From Terricaulis silvestris (GTDB taxonomy: Bacteria > Pseudomonadota > Alphaproteobacteria > Caulobacterales > Aquidulcibacteraceae): DNA of 64,000 nt. The translations under genes and the position numbers were made by a program. This document shows, piece by piece, positions 23,348 to 31,753 of this stretch. The notes beneath the pieces were generated by a model. The model was not told the DNA's origin, ran no database searches, and saw nothing but the letters and a program-made list of their open reading frames with translations. Each line of letters opens with the position of its first letter. Within the stretch, counting starts at the first letter, position 1. The DNA is taken from contig NZ_CP047045.1 in the NCBI RefSeq assembly GCF_009792355.1, positions 3,622,501-3,686,500 on the forward strand, written 5' to 3'.

Positions 23348-23878
23348 ATGCGGCGTTCCATTCTGATTTTTGCTTTGCTCGCAAGCGCGTGCGTATCGCC
23401 CGCGCCGGTGACGTCGACGGCCTTGGTGGCCGCGGACGCGGCGACCTCGCTAGCCGTTGGCGAGCGTGTGACCCAAGAGATTTCCTCGCAAGCCGGCGGC
23501 GAGGGCATGGACCCGGCGGTGAACCTCACGCTGCGCCACGCCGACGGGCGTTCGATCAGCTTTCAGGAAGCCAACCACACGCCGAACGACATCTTCGTGC
23601 AGCGCGCCGGCGGCGCACTGGCGCAGGTGATGGGATTGCGGGGCGAGGAAACCACGACACTCTATTACGTCACCGAAGGCGAGAACGCTGGCTCGGCGTT
23701 TTTCTGCGGCCCGCAAGGCCCGGCGGCGATCGGAACACACGAGGCGCCCGACGGAACGCTGCAGGTCGTCGGCTTGCGCCAAGCCATCCAAGTCGAGACG
23801 CGGCCCGACGGTGCGACTGAAGCGGTGCCGTACAGCCCGGATCAAGTCTGCGCGCGACTGAAGTTCCGAAGAGGCTGA
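23348..23878 (+). CDS. Putative lipoprotein of unknown function
   Basis: A 176-residue protein with a lipoprotein-like signal (MRRSILIFALLASAC, Cys15). The mature part is beta-rich and contains two further cysteines (FFCGPQGP near 118 and QVCARLKF near 170). No domain is recognised. It is divergent from terC, with 110 bases between the starts, and ends 27 bases from the convergent SDR gene. Confidence 0.75.
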   Translation: MRRSILIFALLASACVSPAPVTSTALVAADAATSLAVGERVTQEISSQAGGEGMDPAVNLTLRHADGRSISFQEANHTPNDIFVQRAGGALAQVMGLRGEETTTLYYVTEGENAGSAFFCGPQGPAAIGTHEAPDGTLQVVGLRQAIQVETRPDGATEAVPYSPDQVCARLKFRRG

Positions 23879-23905
23879 CAATCTATGCGCTGACGCTGCT
23901 TCGCA

Positions 23906-24688
23906 TCAGAACTTGCTGAAGCCGCCGTCGATCAGGATCGAGTCGCCGTTGTGGAAGCGCGAGGCGTCGCTGGCGAGATAGACGGCGATGCCGCCAAGCT
24001 CCTCCGGCTTGCCCCAGCGCCGATACGGTACGCGCGCGATGACGTTCTTGATGAACACCTCGTTCTGCTGCGCGGCGGCGGTTATGTCCGTCTCGATCCA
24101 ACCGGGTAGAATAGAATTGGCGCGCACGCCGTAGCGCGCGAACTCGACCGCGATACCGTTGGTGACGGCAATCACGGCGGCTTTGGTGGCGGTGTAGTCC
24201 TGATTGCGCGCAGCGCCGAACAACGCGCCGAGACTCGCAACGGCGACGACCGAGCCGCCTGGATCGCCCGCTTCGGCGCGCACCTTCATGTGACGGCACG
24301 CTTCGCGCAGCGTGAAGATCACGCCGTCGAGATTGACGGCCATGACGCGGCGCATGTCCGCGCCGCCAATATCGAGAAACGACTTCCAGCGATTGCTCAC
24401 GCCGGCGTTGGCGAACACAGAATCGACACGCCCAAACTCGGCGAGCGTTGCATTGAAGCCAGAGACGATGTTCTCTTCCTTGGATACATCGACAACGCGC
24501 GCGTTCACCTTTGTGCCGTGCTTCGTCAGCGCTTCGAGCGCGCGAGTGTTCTTGTCGGCATTGGTGCCCCAGATCTCGACGCTCGCGCCGGCCTGCGCCA
24601 ACGCCTCCGCCATGCCCAGGCCAATGCCGCCATTGCCGCCTGTGACGAGCGCGACGCGGCCACTGAGATCGAAGGGTTTGTAGGTCAT
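23906..24688 (-). CDS. Short-chain dehydrogenase/reductase
   Basis: A 260-residue classical SDR. The cofactor loop TGGNGGIGLGMAEAL lies at 17-31, NAGVS follows near 95, the catalytic Ser is in AVASLGALFG and the YxxxK pair in YTATKAAV. The acidic or basic choice after beta-2 (EIWGTNADKN) does not settle NAD versus NADP. The C-terminal IDGGFSKF is typical of the family. Substrate is unknown. Confidence 0.9.
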   Translation of the reverse strand: MTYKPFDLSGRVALVTGGNGGIGLGMAEALAQAGASVEIWGTNADKNTRALEALTKHGTKVNARVVDVSKEENIVSGFNATLAEFGRVDSVFANAGVSNRWKSFLDIGGADMRRVMAVNLDGVIFTLREACRHMKVRAEAGDPGGSVVAVASLGALFGAARNQDYTATKAAVIAVTNGIAVEFARYGVRANSILPGWIETDITAAAQQNEVFIKNVIARVPYRRWGKPEELGGIAVYLASDASRFHNGDSILIDGGFSKF

Positions 24689-24740
24689 ATCGCTGTTATG
24701 GACCGTGATTGCTTATGCGCGCAATCTCGTAAGAGCGAAG

Positions 24741-25028
24741 TCAAGCGTCATCGTGATCTCGTTCATTCGGCTCTTTGATTTCAATAATTTCCTTTGGTCT
24801 GGCATCTCTGAGCCAGCGATACCAGATGGCCCAGCCGATGTAGTAGGCGCCGGTGAAGATGGCCCACATCGCGACGTAGTACCTGGTGTCCGCCCACGTA
24901 AACAACGGACCGATGGGTTGCGCTCGCGACAAATACTCGAAGAAGCGCACGACCATTCCAAAGAGCGCAAGCGCTCCGAAGTAGAACGCCGATTTTCCGA
25001 ACGCGGGCCATTGATGGAGCGGCGCCAT
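24741..25028 (-). CDS. Small membrane protein downstream of priA
   Basis: A 95-residue protein. The ATG at 25028 overlaps the priA stop (TAATG), so translation is probably coupled. Two membrane helices are visible (around SAFYFGALALFGMVVRFF and YYVAMWAIFTGAYYIGWAIWY), with a charged C-terminal tail (KEIIEIKEPNERDHDDA). No family recognised. Confidence 0.75.
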   Translation of the reverse strand: MAPLHQWPAFGKSAFYFGALALFGMVVRFFEYLSRAQPIGPLFTWADTRYYVAMWAIFTGAYYIGWAIWYRWLRDARPKEIIEIKEPNERDHDDA

Positions 25029-27307
25029 TATAAGAACGAATACGGGTCCACGTCGATCTGCACGCGCACCGCGCTGTGCAGTTTCACGCGGCCGGCCCAT
25101 GCCGCCAGAAATGCGCTGACATCGACGCCGCGATTGGCGCGAATGAGGAAGCGGCGGCGGTGCATGCCGCGGATGACGCTGAGCGGCGCGGGCGCTGGGC
25201 CCCAGAGGTCGAGGCCATCCACGACTGGCGCCTTCTCGCCCATCGCTTTCGACGCATCGTTAGCGAGCTGTTCGTTCGGCGCGGAGACGATGATTGCGGC
25301 GAGCCGGCCGTACGGCGGCATGCCGGCGGCTTCGCGTTCGGCGATTTCGGCGGCGAAGAAGGCGTCGCGATCCTGCGCGGCGAGCGCCTGCATCACCGGC
25401 TCTTGCGGCGCGTAGGTTTGAATTAGCGCCCTGCCCGCCTTTTCGTGGCGGCCGGCGCGGCCGGCAACTTGGCTGACAAGCTGGAACGTGCGCTCGCCGG
25501 CGCGGAGATCGCCGCCCTTCAAGCCGAGATCGGCATCGACAACGCCGACGAAGGTGAGGTTCGGAAAGTTGTGGCCCTTGGCGACGATCTGGGTGCCGAT
25601 CAGAATATCGATCTCGCCATCCTCCATCCGCTTCACCAGCGCACGCACGGCATCGCCATCGGGCGTGGTGTCGGAAGAGAAGATTTCGATCCGTGCGGCC
25701 GGGAAGAATTCGCGCACTTCTTCTTCGATGCGTTCAACGCCGGGACCGATCGAGGTGAAGCTATCCGGCGTCTGACATTCCGGGCACGCCTTCGGCTTTG
25801 GCATCGAGAAGCCGGTGAGGTGACAGACGAGACGGCCGGAGTAGCGATGCTCGACCAACCAGGAATCCGTTTCCGGCGATTGCATGCGGTGGCCGCAGGC
25901 GCGGCAGAGCGTGAGCGGCGCGTAGCCGCGGCGGTTCATATAAAAGAGCGATTGCTCGCCGCGCAGCATGGCTTCGGCGCAGGCGCGGATCAGCTTCGGC
26001 GAAATCCAGCGGCCCTTTTCGGGCGCGTCGATCTTGAGATCGATCAGCTCAACGTCCGGCAATTCGGCCGTGCCGTGGCGCGACGGGAGTTCGACGTGGG
26101 CGTAGCGGCCGGCTTGTGCGTTCACCAGCGTTTCGAGCGACGGCGTGGCGCTCGCGAGGATCACGGCGCAGGAGCCGAGCTTGGCGCGGGCGACGGCGAG
26201 ATCGCGCGCCTGATAGATGACGCCCTCCTCCTGCTTGTAGGACGGGTCGTGCTCTTCATCGACGACGATGAGCTTCAGGTTCGGATACGGCAGGAACAGC
26301 GCCGAGCGCGCGCCGACGATCAGCCGCGCGCGGCCGGCGGCGATTTCGCGCCAAGCGCGGCGGCGAGCTTTGTGTGGAATAGCCGAGTGCCATTCGACTG
26401 GCGTCACGCCGAAGCGCGCTTCGAAACGGGACATCGCCGATTGCGTCAGCGCGATTTCCGGGAGCAGCACCAACACCTGCGCGTCCGGCGCCTGCTTCAA
26501 AGCCTCGGCGGCGGCCTCAAGATAGACTTCCGTTTTGCCCGAGCCCGTAACGCCGTCGAGCAACGAGACGTGAAAGCCGCCATCGCGCACGAAGGCGCAA
26601 ACGCGATCGGCGGCGGCTGTCTGAATAGCGGACAGCGCCTTGCCGCTCATGCTGAGATCGGGCGCGGGGAATGGCGGATCTTCGCTGATCTCAAGTTTCG
26701 TAAGCGCGCCGCAATCGACCAAGCCTTTAACGACGGCCGACGAAACATCCGCGCGACGCGCGAGTTCGGCGGCGCTGACGTGCTCCTTCGCGGCTTCTTC
26801 CAACACACGCGCGCGCGCTTCCGTGACTTTCGGCGGCGTCTCGCCGGTGGGCGCCAACACAATATGAGTCGGCGGCGGCAGCAGTGCTTCGGGCGAGCGC
26901 GCCACCATGCGAAGCAGATCGCCGGCGGGGCGAACCAGATACTTTGCCGACCAATCGACGAAGTCGCGCGAGATAGAGGGCAGCGGCGAGCCGGGCAGCA
27001 CTTCTTCGATGGCTTTGAGGTTCGCGGCGCCCGGGTGATCTTTCTCGACGCGCCACACCACGCCGCGCACCAGCCGCGTGCCGATGGGCGCGATCACGTG
27101 CATGCCGGGTTCGATGCCGAGCGAAGATGCGGCACGATAATCGAACGGTTCGGGCAGCGGCAGCGGAAACTGCACGGACACTTTGTCCAACGTGTCGTGC
27201 TCGAACGCGGCGCCCTCCTCCGCGACCGCAAACAGCGGCCCGAGCGGCGGCGCGGTGCGCTGGCGCTTCAGCGCTTCCATGGCGCGACGGCGGGCGGTTG
27301 AGGTCAT
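25028..27307 (-). CDS. priA: Primosomal helicase PriA with an altered zinc-binding region
   Basis: A 759-residue DNA helicase that restarts stalled replication forks. The start MTSTARRRAMEAL (27307) is preferred over a longer frame. Walker A (DGVTGSGKTEVYL) lies near residue 250 and the helicase box DEEHDPSYKQ near 350. In the zinc region (about 469-512) one site is intact (CRAC and CPEC), but the other site has QSPET where CPxC is usual and CHLTG where CHHC is usual, so three of eight ligands are missing. The later helicase motifs are intact (GTQIVAKGHNFPNLT, VAGRAGR). Confidence 0.95.
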   Translation of the reverse strand: MTSTARRRAMEALKRQRTAPPLGPLFAVAEEGAAFEHDTLDKVSVQFPLPLPEPFDYRAASSLGIEPGMHVIAPIGTRLVRGVVWRVEKDHPGAANLKAIEEVLPGSPLPSISRDFVDWSAKYLVRPAGDLLRMVARSPEALLPPPTHIVLAPTGETPPKVTEARARVLEEAAKEHVSAAELARRADVSSAVVKGLVDCGALTKLEISEDPPFPAPDLSMSGKALSAIQTAAADRVCAFVRDGGFHVSLLDGVTGSGKTEVYLEAAAEALKQAPDAQVLVLLPEIALTQSAMSRFEARFGVTPVEWHSAIPHKARRRAWREIAAGRARLIVGARSALFLPYPNLKLIVVDEEHDPSYKQEEGVIYQARDLAVARAKLGSCAVILASATPSLETLVNAQAGRYAHVELPSRHGTAELPDVELIDLKIDAPEKGRWISPKLIRACAEAMLRGEQSLFYMNRRGYAPLTLCRACGHRMQSPETDSWLVEHRYSGRLVCHLTGFSMPKPKACPECQTPDSFTSIGPGVERIEEEVREFFPAARIEIFSSDTTPDGDAVRALVKRMEDGEIDILIGTQIVAKGHNFPNLTFVGVVDADLGLKGGDLRAGERTFQLVSQVAGRAGRHEKAGRALIQTYAPQEPVMQALAAQDRDAFFAAEIAEREAAGMPPYGRLAAIIVSAPNEQLANDASKAMGEKAPVVDGLDLWGPAPAPLSVIRGMHRRRFLIRANRGVDVSAFLAAWAGRVKLHSAVRVQIDVDPYSFL

Positions 27308-27436
27308 TGAGAATGAATCTAGGGGGTCGAGGGATTCGGTGGAAGCACCCGGCGCTGTGGCGAAGCGGATACTCAACGGCGTTTTACCCTGCTTTCTCAG
27401 CGCTCCTTAGCCAAGCCGGCGCGATCCTGGGGCGCC

Positions 27437-28363
27437 ATGTTCGCGTCCCTCCTCTCGCGGCTGACCCAGCCGCTGCCCAGCCGCGCACACGACGGGCTGT
27501 TCACGACCTTCGCGCCGAACGGCGTTTCGGCGGCGACGTTGCGCGCGCTTTACCATCAGTATGACGACGCGTTTCCCGACGAACCGGTCCCGCCGCAGCA
27601 TCGCTATTTCCGGTCGCTGGTCGATCAGATCGTCGGACAAAAGACGGACGCCTCAGGCCTGCAACGTATGCGCGCGGCGTATGCGAGTTGCTTCGAGCGC
27701 TACGAGGCGTTCGAAGACGCTGTTGACGTCTGGCGCAAGGAGCCGGCGTTCCGCAAGGCTCTGATCGAGGCGAGAGAGCAGATCATCGCGGAGCTGCTGC
27801 CGACGGCAACTGCCGAAGCGGCGCGACGGAAGCACTTCAGCCGCTGGCGCGAATGTCTCGCGGCGCCGCTCGATCTGGAGGGTGCGACGCGGCTCGATCT
27901 GATCAAGCAAATGAGCCCAGACGATTGGCACGAGATCGTGCTGAACTGGACTTGGGATCACGGCACGGCCGAGCTGGACTGGATCACAGCGCGCCGGGAT
28001 TGCGACCGGGCGACGGCGGTTGTGGCGCTCGCCGCCGGTAAATGTGGACGCTTCGCTACGCAGATCGCCGGGCCGCACGAGCGAAAGCACGCCGGCTTCG
28101 TCCGCACGCTGGCGGCGCGGGTTGAGAACGGATTCTACCCGATAGCGGAGCTGACGCTTGGGCTCTCGATGCGCAAGCGGGCTCAATACGAGGCGGAGCT
28201 GGAGACGGCGCGGACGACCGGTGAGAGTCCATGGCGGATACCGGAAGGCCTGCTCGACTGGGAGGGCGTGCGCGCTCATCAGCCGAAATATGCGATTACG
28301 GATGGGCGGCTGCACTATCAGTATGAGCACTGGCTGACCCACGGCGCGCCGCGAACTCGCTAA
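27437..28363 (+). CDS. DUF4274-domain protein
   Basis: A 308-residue protein of unknown role. The central part, PDDWHEIVLNWTWDHG followed by ELDWITARRDCDRATA, matches the DUF4274 pattern (NW..D.G..L.WI..RRDCD.ATA). The rest is helical and charged without membrane segments. It is divergent from priA (129 bases between starts) and 26 bases upstream of xerC, so it is probably cotranscribed with the recombinase. Confidence 0.75.
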   Translation: MFASLLSRLTQPLPSRAHDGLFTTFAPNGVSAATLRALYHQYDDAFPDEPVPPQHRYFRSLVDQIVGQKTDASGLQRMRAAYASCFERYEAFEDAVDVWRKEPAFRKALIEAREQIIAELLPTATAEAARRKHFSRWRECLAAPLDLEGATRLDLIKQMSPDDWHEIVLNWTWDHGTAELDWITARRDCDRATAVVALAAGKCGRFATQIAGPHERKHAGFVRTLAARVENGFYPIAELTLGLSMRKRAQYEAELETARTTGESPWRIPEGLLDWEGVRAHQPKYAITDGRLHYQYEHWLTHGAPRTR

Positions 28364-28389
28364 CACGATCTAAACGCGGTCATGGCTGA

Positions 28390-29313
28390 ATGCCGATGAT
28401 GACCGCCGCTTCCGCCCTACTCTCGCACTGGATCGCGCATTTGCGCGATGAGCGGCGCTTTGCGGCCAATTCCACTGAAGCGTATGAGCGCGACGTATCG
28501 GCGTTTCTCGATTTCCTGCAGAGCCATTTGGGCGGCGAACCTGATGCGCAAGCGCTGGCTGAGTTGGAGCCGCGCGATCTGCGGGCGTATCTGGCGTTTC
28601 GACGGCAAGGGCCGGATGCGCTGGGAGATCGTTCGATCTCGCGCGCTTTGGCGGCCATTCGTAGCTTCTACCGTTATCTCGAACGCCGTCACAGCGTGAC
28701 CAATGCACGGCTTTCGTTGGTGCGTGGTCCGAAACTGAAGCGGCCTTTGCCGCGGCCAGTTTCCGAAGCAGCGGCGCGCGATCTGATCAGCGAAGCACAA
28801 ACGGCGGCCGGCGAAGAATGGATCGGCGCGCGGGATGCGGCGCTGGTGACTTTGCTCTATGCGGCGGGTTTGCGGATTTCGGAGGCGCTGGCGCTTGATG
28901 GCGGCGATCGGCCGTTGCCGGAGATGCTGCGTGTGGTCGGCAAAGGCGGCAAAGAGCGGCTGGTGCCGTTGCTTGCTGCAGCGCGGCAAGCGGTTGAGCG
29001 ATATGCCGAGCTTTGCCCATTTGCGCTGACCGAAGACGCACCGCTTTTTCGCGCGGCTCGCGGCGGCGCTATGTCTCCGCGCATGGCTCAAGCGTTGATG
29101 GAGACGCTGCGCGGACGTTTGGGATTGCCTTCAAGTGCGACTCCACACGCTTTGCGGCACTCGTTCGCAACGCATTTGCTCGCGAACGGCGGCGACTTGA
29201 GAGCGATCCAAGATCTGCTCGGACACGAGTCGCTTTCGACGACTCAGGCCTACACGAGCGTCGAAACGCAAAAAATTTTGCAGTCGTATCGCCGCGCACA
29301 TCCGCGCGCGTGA
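28390..29313 (+). CDS. xerC: Tyrosine recombinase XerC
   Basis: A 307-residue recombinase that resolves chromosome dimers at dif. The SAM-like N-terminal domain is residues 1-100. The catalytic residues are all visible: Arg162 (AGLRISEAL), Lys185 (GKGGKER), His253-x-x-Arg256 (HALRHSFATHLL), His279 (GHESLSTT) and the nucleophile Tyr288 (AYTSVET). Nearness to priA is typical for xerC in alphaproteobacteria, so I prefer XerC over XerD. A hairpin after the stop may end transcription. Confidence 0.93.
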   Translation: MPMMTAASALLSHWIAHLRDERRFAANSTEAYERDVSAFLDFLQSHLGGEPDAQALAELEPRDLRAYLAFRRQGPDALGDRSISRALAAIRSFYRYLERRHSVTNARLSLVRGPKLKRPLPRPVSEAAARDLISEAQTAAGEEWIGARDAALVTLLYAAGLRISEALALDGGDRPLPEMLRVVGKGGKERLVPLLAAARQAVERYAELCPFALTEDAPLFRAARGGAMSPRMAQALMETLRGRLGLPSSATPHALRHSFATHLLANGGDLRAIQDLLGHESLSTTQAYTSVETQKILQSYRRAHPRA

Positions 29314-29338
29314 CGATTTTCGCGCGCATGCACACGCT

Positions 29339-29365
29339 TACGCGCCTTTGTTTTCAAGGCGCGTA
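29339..29365 (+). terminator. Hairpin after xerC
   Basis: A ten-base stem (TACGCGCCTT with AAGGCGCGTA) around the loop TGTTTTC lies 25 bases after the xerC stop. It is followed by only a short T run, so it may be an imperfect Rho-independent terminator. Confidence 0.6.
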
Positions 29366-29533
29366 GCGATTTCGCACAATGCTCGCGAAGACAAAAACGC
29401 AAGCACGCAGAAAAATGCGCGCGAGTACTTGCGTCAACATCTTGCAAACCAAATTGAGCGAGAAAAATACTCGGAGAGTCAAACAACTCCCGTCCAACCA
29501 ACCGACCACACTTGTAAAGATGAGGAAACGAAA

Positions 29534-29758
29534 ATGGCTAAGAAGGTAAAGAAGGCGCGCAAGACCGCCAAGAAGACGAAGGCTCGCAAGGCCGCCCCGA
29601 AGAAGACCGTCCGCAAGGCCGCGAAGCGCAAGACCGCCAAGAAGACCGCTCGCAAGACGAAGGTCGCGAAGAAGGCGAAGACCGCCCGCAAGCCGGCGAA
29701 GCGCAAGAAGATGGCTCGCAAGACCAAGAAGGTCGTTGCGCCGCCCGTCGCGATGTAA
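29534..29758 (+). CDS. Histone H1-like lysine/alanine-rich DNA-binding protein
   Basis: A 74-residue protein made almost wholly of Lys, Arg, Ala and Thr, in repeats such as KKTARKTK and RKAAKRKTAKK, ending VVAPPVAM. The composition and repeats match bacterial proteins similar to eukaryotic histone H1 C-terminal tails, which bind DNA without sequence preference and compact it. The ATG at 29534 follows GAGGAA. It has its own long leader (about 165 bases, lower GC) and a hairpin after the stop, so it looks like a single-gene unit. Confidence 0.88.
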   Translation: MAKKVKKARKTAKKTKARKAAPKKTVRKAAKRKTAKKTARKTKVAKKAKTARKPAKRKKMARKTKKVVAPPVAM

Positions 29759-29770
29759 TCGCATTGGCAG

Positions 29771-29792
29771 GGGGGATGCTTCGGCGTCCCCC
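29771..29792 (+). terminator. Strong UUCG-loop hairpin after the histone H1-like gene
   Basis: The stem GGGGGATGC pairs with GCGTCCCCC (one G-T pair) around the very stable loop TTCG, 12 bases after the stop codon. The following bases are not T-rich, so it may stabilise the mRNA end or end transcription with other help. Confidence 0.65.
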
Positions 29793-29989
29793 TTCGCCGT
29801 TCTAGACACTGCTCAATCGGGACCACGATCACCAAAAGGATCTCATGCGTTCGCCGGTCATAAGAAGCCCCCGCTCCCGCATCGAACGCCGCAGATTGTC
29901 CCGTCTCAAACGCTGACTTAGGTTCGGCCCGCTTCTCTCACACCCGATCTTGATCGCCGTCCACGCGCGGCCCAAGCTCTGCTGTTCAA

Positions 29990-30184
29990 ATGACTATTCG
30001 CGTCTCCTCTTCGATCCGCCGCAAAGGAAAAGTCGTCGGTCGCGCTACCGCGGTCACGGAGGAGCCTGACGCCCCACGCGCGGTTCGCGAGGTGATTGAG
30101 CAAGCTGGGAAGCAGGCCAAGGCTCACGACGTCGCCCGCCATACTGGCCGCAAAGCGTTCAGGAAGAAGCCCATCAAGGAGTAG
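29990..30184 (+). CDS. Possible small basic protein (low support)
   Basis: A possible 64-residue basic, soluble protein (MTIRVSSSIRRKGKVVGR and DVARHTGRKAFRKKP). No ribosome site is convincing and no family is recognised. Otherwise the stretch 29793-30197 shows no clear feature, so this frame is listed with low confidence as the only coding candidate there. Confidence 0.35.
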   Translation: MTIRVSSSIRRKGKVVGRATAVTEEPDAPRAVREVIEQAGKQAKAHDVARHTGRKAFRKKPIKE

Positions 30185-30197
30185 AGCCGAAACCTTG

Positions 30198-30226
30198 TTG
30201 ACAGACGGTCGATCAGAGAGTACTTT
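30198..30226 (+). promoter_or_regulatory. Promoter with perfect -35 box
   Basis: The -35 box TTGACA (30198-30203) matches the sigma-70 consensus exactly; a 17-base spacer leads to TACTTT (30221-30226) as the -10 box, which matches three of six bases. It sits 31 bases upstream of the next ATG. The -10 box overlaps the palindrome at 30222-30238. Confidence 0.75.
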
Positions 30227-30238
30227 GTAATTCAAAGT
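30222..30238. promoter_or_regulatory. Palindromic operator candidate overlapping the -10 box
   Basis: ACTTTG and CAAAGT form a perfect six-base inverted repeat around TAATT. It covers the -10 box and the likely start of transcription, so a bound protein would block RNA polymerase. The second gene of the operon encodes a winged-helix regulator, the natural candidate for binding it. Confidence 0.7.
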
Positions 30239-30256
30239 TGCTCTTGGAGTTGGAGA

Positions 30257-30874
30257 ATGACCGTGACACGCGAGGAATTGCTGCAGGACCTGAGTTATGC
30301 GCGGACCCTGGCCGAGGAGGGCCGGCGGGCGCCGCTGATTGGCGGGTCTTACCTGGTCTTGTTCGGCGTGTTGCTCACGATCGCCTACGGCGCTCACGGA
30401 GCCATGCTCATGGGGCAAGTGGAGCAACAATGGGCCGGCGCGATCTGGATGGCGTTCGGCGTTTGCGCCGGCCTCGGCGTCTTCATCCTGCGTGGCCGCA
30501 CCAAGGATTTGCCTGGCAGCTCTTCGATCTCGAACCGCGCTGACCGGACGGTGTGGCAGGCGGTGTCGTTGGCGATCCTGTTCGTTGTCGTGGGCGCGCT
30601 GGCGCGGGGCATCGCCTATGACGACTATATCGGCACCTACGGCATCATGGCGGCGGGCTTCGGCCTCTATGGCGTGGCGCTCTATTCGACGGCGACGTTG
30701 AGCGGTCATATGTGGCTGCGTATCTTTGCGTGGCTGTCGTGGTCGCTGAGCGCGACGATGTGGCTCTTCCTGGGCGAACCGTGGGCATACGTGATGGGCG
30801 CCGTGGGCGCGTTCCTGGTGCTGCTGGTGCCGGGCGTCATCATGATGCGCGCTGAACCCTCCAAGGTTGTGTGA
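30257..30874 (+). CDS. Multi-pass membrane protein of unknown function, cotranscribed with a winged-helix regulator
   Basis: A 205-residue membrane protein with about six helices (for example GGSYLVLFGVLLTIAYG, AVSLAILFVVVGALARG, YVMGAVGAFLVLLVPGVI). The ATG at 30257 follows GGAG. A short cytoplasmic start (MTVTREELLQDLSYARTLAEEG) is charged and helical. No family is recognised with certainty. It is first in a two-gene operon behind a strong promoter; its stop lies seven bases before the TTG start of the regulator. Confidence 0.82.
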   Translation: MTVTREELLQDLSYARTLAEEGRRAPLIGGSYLVLFGVLLTIAYGAHGAMLMGQVEQQWAGAIWMAFGVCAGLGVFILRGRTKDLPGSSSISNRADRTVWQAVSLAILFVVVGALARGIAYDDYIGTYGIMAAGFGLYGVALYSTATLSGHMWLRIFAWLSWSLSATMWLFLGEPWAYVMGAVGAFLVLLVPGVIMMRAEPSKVV

Positions 30875-30881
30875 GGGCGCC

Positions 30882-31184
30882 TTGTCCAAGTTCGACCACA
30901 CCGAGATTGACGATGTGATTCACGGACGGCTGCGGCTTGGCGTGATGGCGTATCTCTCGACCGTCTCCCCTGCTCCGTTCGTGGAACTGAAAGGCAAGGT
31001 CAACGCCACCGACGGCAATCTCTCGACGCATTTGAGCAAGCTTGAAGAAGCGGGCTATGTGCGGATCGAGAAGAAGTTCGAAGGCAAGAAGCCGCTGACG
31101 TTGGTGCATCTCACCAAGGATGGGCGTGAGGCGTGGATCGGATATCTCTCGCGCATTCAGGCGCTGATTAGCGCAGCCGAATAA
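30882..31184 (+). CDS. Winged-helix DNA-binding regulator (HTH_34 type)
   Basis: A 100-residue protein starting at TTG 30882, with GAGGG just upstream; a TTG at 30867 is the other option. The fold is winged helix: RLRLGVMAYLSTVSPAPF, then the recognition helix in DGNLSTHLSKLEEAGYV, then the wing with IEKKFEGKKPLTLVHLT. This matches the HTH_34/MarR-like single-domain group. It likely represses its own operon through the palindrome overlapping the promoter, since such regulators are often self-controlled. A terminator follows the gene. Confidence 0.88.
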   Translation: MSKFDHTEIDDVIHGRLRLGVMAYLSTVSPAPFVELKGKVNATDGNLSTHLSKLEEAGYVRIEKKFEGKKPLTLVHLTKDGREAWIGYLSRIQALISAAE

Positions 31185-31211
31185 GCGCCGAACGCGCGGT
31201 GCGCTGGCGTT

Positions 31212-31240
31212 GCGGGTCTGAAGACCCGCGCTCCTTTTTT
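31212..31240 (+). terminator. Rho-independent terminator after the winged-helix gene
   Basis: GCGGGTC and GACCCGC pair around TGAA, followed shortly by six T (31235-31240). The stem sequence and the following GCGCTCCTTT resemble the right arm of the palindromic element at 58.9 kb, so the terminator may come from a half copy of that repeat. Confidence 0.8.
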
Positions 31241-31258
31241 GTGCGAACGTGTGAGGCG

Positions 31259-31753
31259 TCACGAGGTGTCGGCGAGAGGCGCAGCGTCAGCAAAGGCTTC
31301 CACGTCTGCGATCGGCCGCATTTCTGGGCGCGTGCGATAAGAACGCCGGCGCGTAAGGCCGCGCGGCAGGCGCTGCAGCAAGCGCGCGACCAGCGTTTCG
31401 ACGTTTTGCGAGAGTGCGGCGATGCGCTTTTGCAAATCCTTCGAGCGTAGCGCGCGGCGAATGGCTGAGCCGATGATGGCGCGCCGCCTATGCGTTTCGA
31501 TGCGACGGCGGGCTGAATGTTTGGGTGGGTTGATGAAGCGCACGTGTGGCGCGGCGCGGAGCATGACGATGCTGACGAGCAGCCGCTCGATGCGGTTCAG
31601 CCATTGATGCGCGATAACCGTCGCTTGATCGGAGAATGGCGCGATGGCGCGCGCTTCGTGGAGGAACGCCGCAAACCATTTCAGCCATAGCAACATCCAG
31701 CGCTGGGTGCGCTGGAGGCGATGCTCGGAGATAGGTGGGGCGTTGAAACGCAT
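31259..31753 (-). CDS. Basic protein of unknown function
   Basis: A 164-residue, strongly basic protein. The N-terminal half is helical (QRWMLLWLKWFAAFLHEAR and RIERLLVSIVMLRAAPHV) and the middle is Arg-rich (KHSARRRIETHRRRAI). No domain is recognised. It is convergent with the winged-helix gene. The composition could also be read as a shadow frame, but there is no better frame opposite and the hydrophobic helices look real. Confidence 0.6.
   Translation of the reverse strand: MRFNAPPISEHRLQRTQRWMLLWLKWFAAFLHEARAIAPFSDQATVIAHQWLNRIERLLVSIVMLRAAPHVRFINPPKHSARRRIETHRRRAIIGSAIRRALRSKDLQKRIAALSQNVETLVARLLQRLPRGLTRRRSYRTRPEMRPIADVEAFADAAPLADTS

Noticed and set aside
25445-27301. Long open frame opposite priA
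   Set aside because: Same reason: charge-rich composition, no domain, and priA on the other strand is unmistakable.
28390-29313. Integrase of a mobile element
   Set aside because: The recombinase has the XerC length and context (priA side), and no attachment sites or phage genes are near.
29759-30197. tRNA or small RNA gene between the histone-like gene and the 30.2 kb operon
   Set aside because: No cloverleaf or conserved T-loop sequence (GGTTCGAATCC-like) was found; only the hairpin at 29771 is clear.
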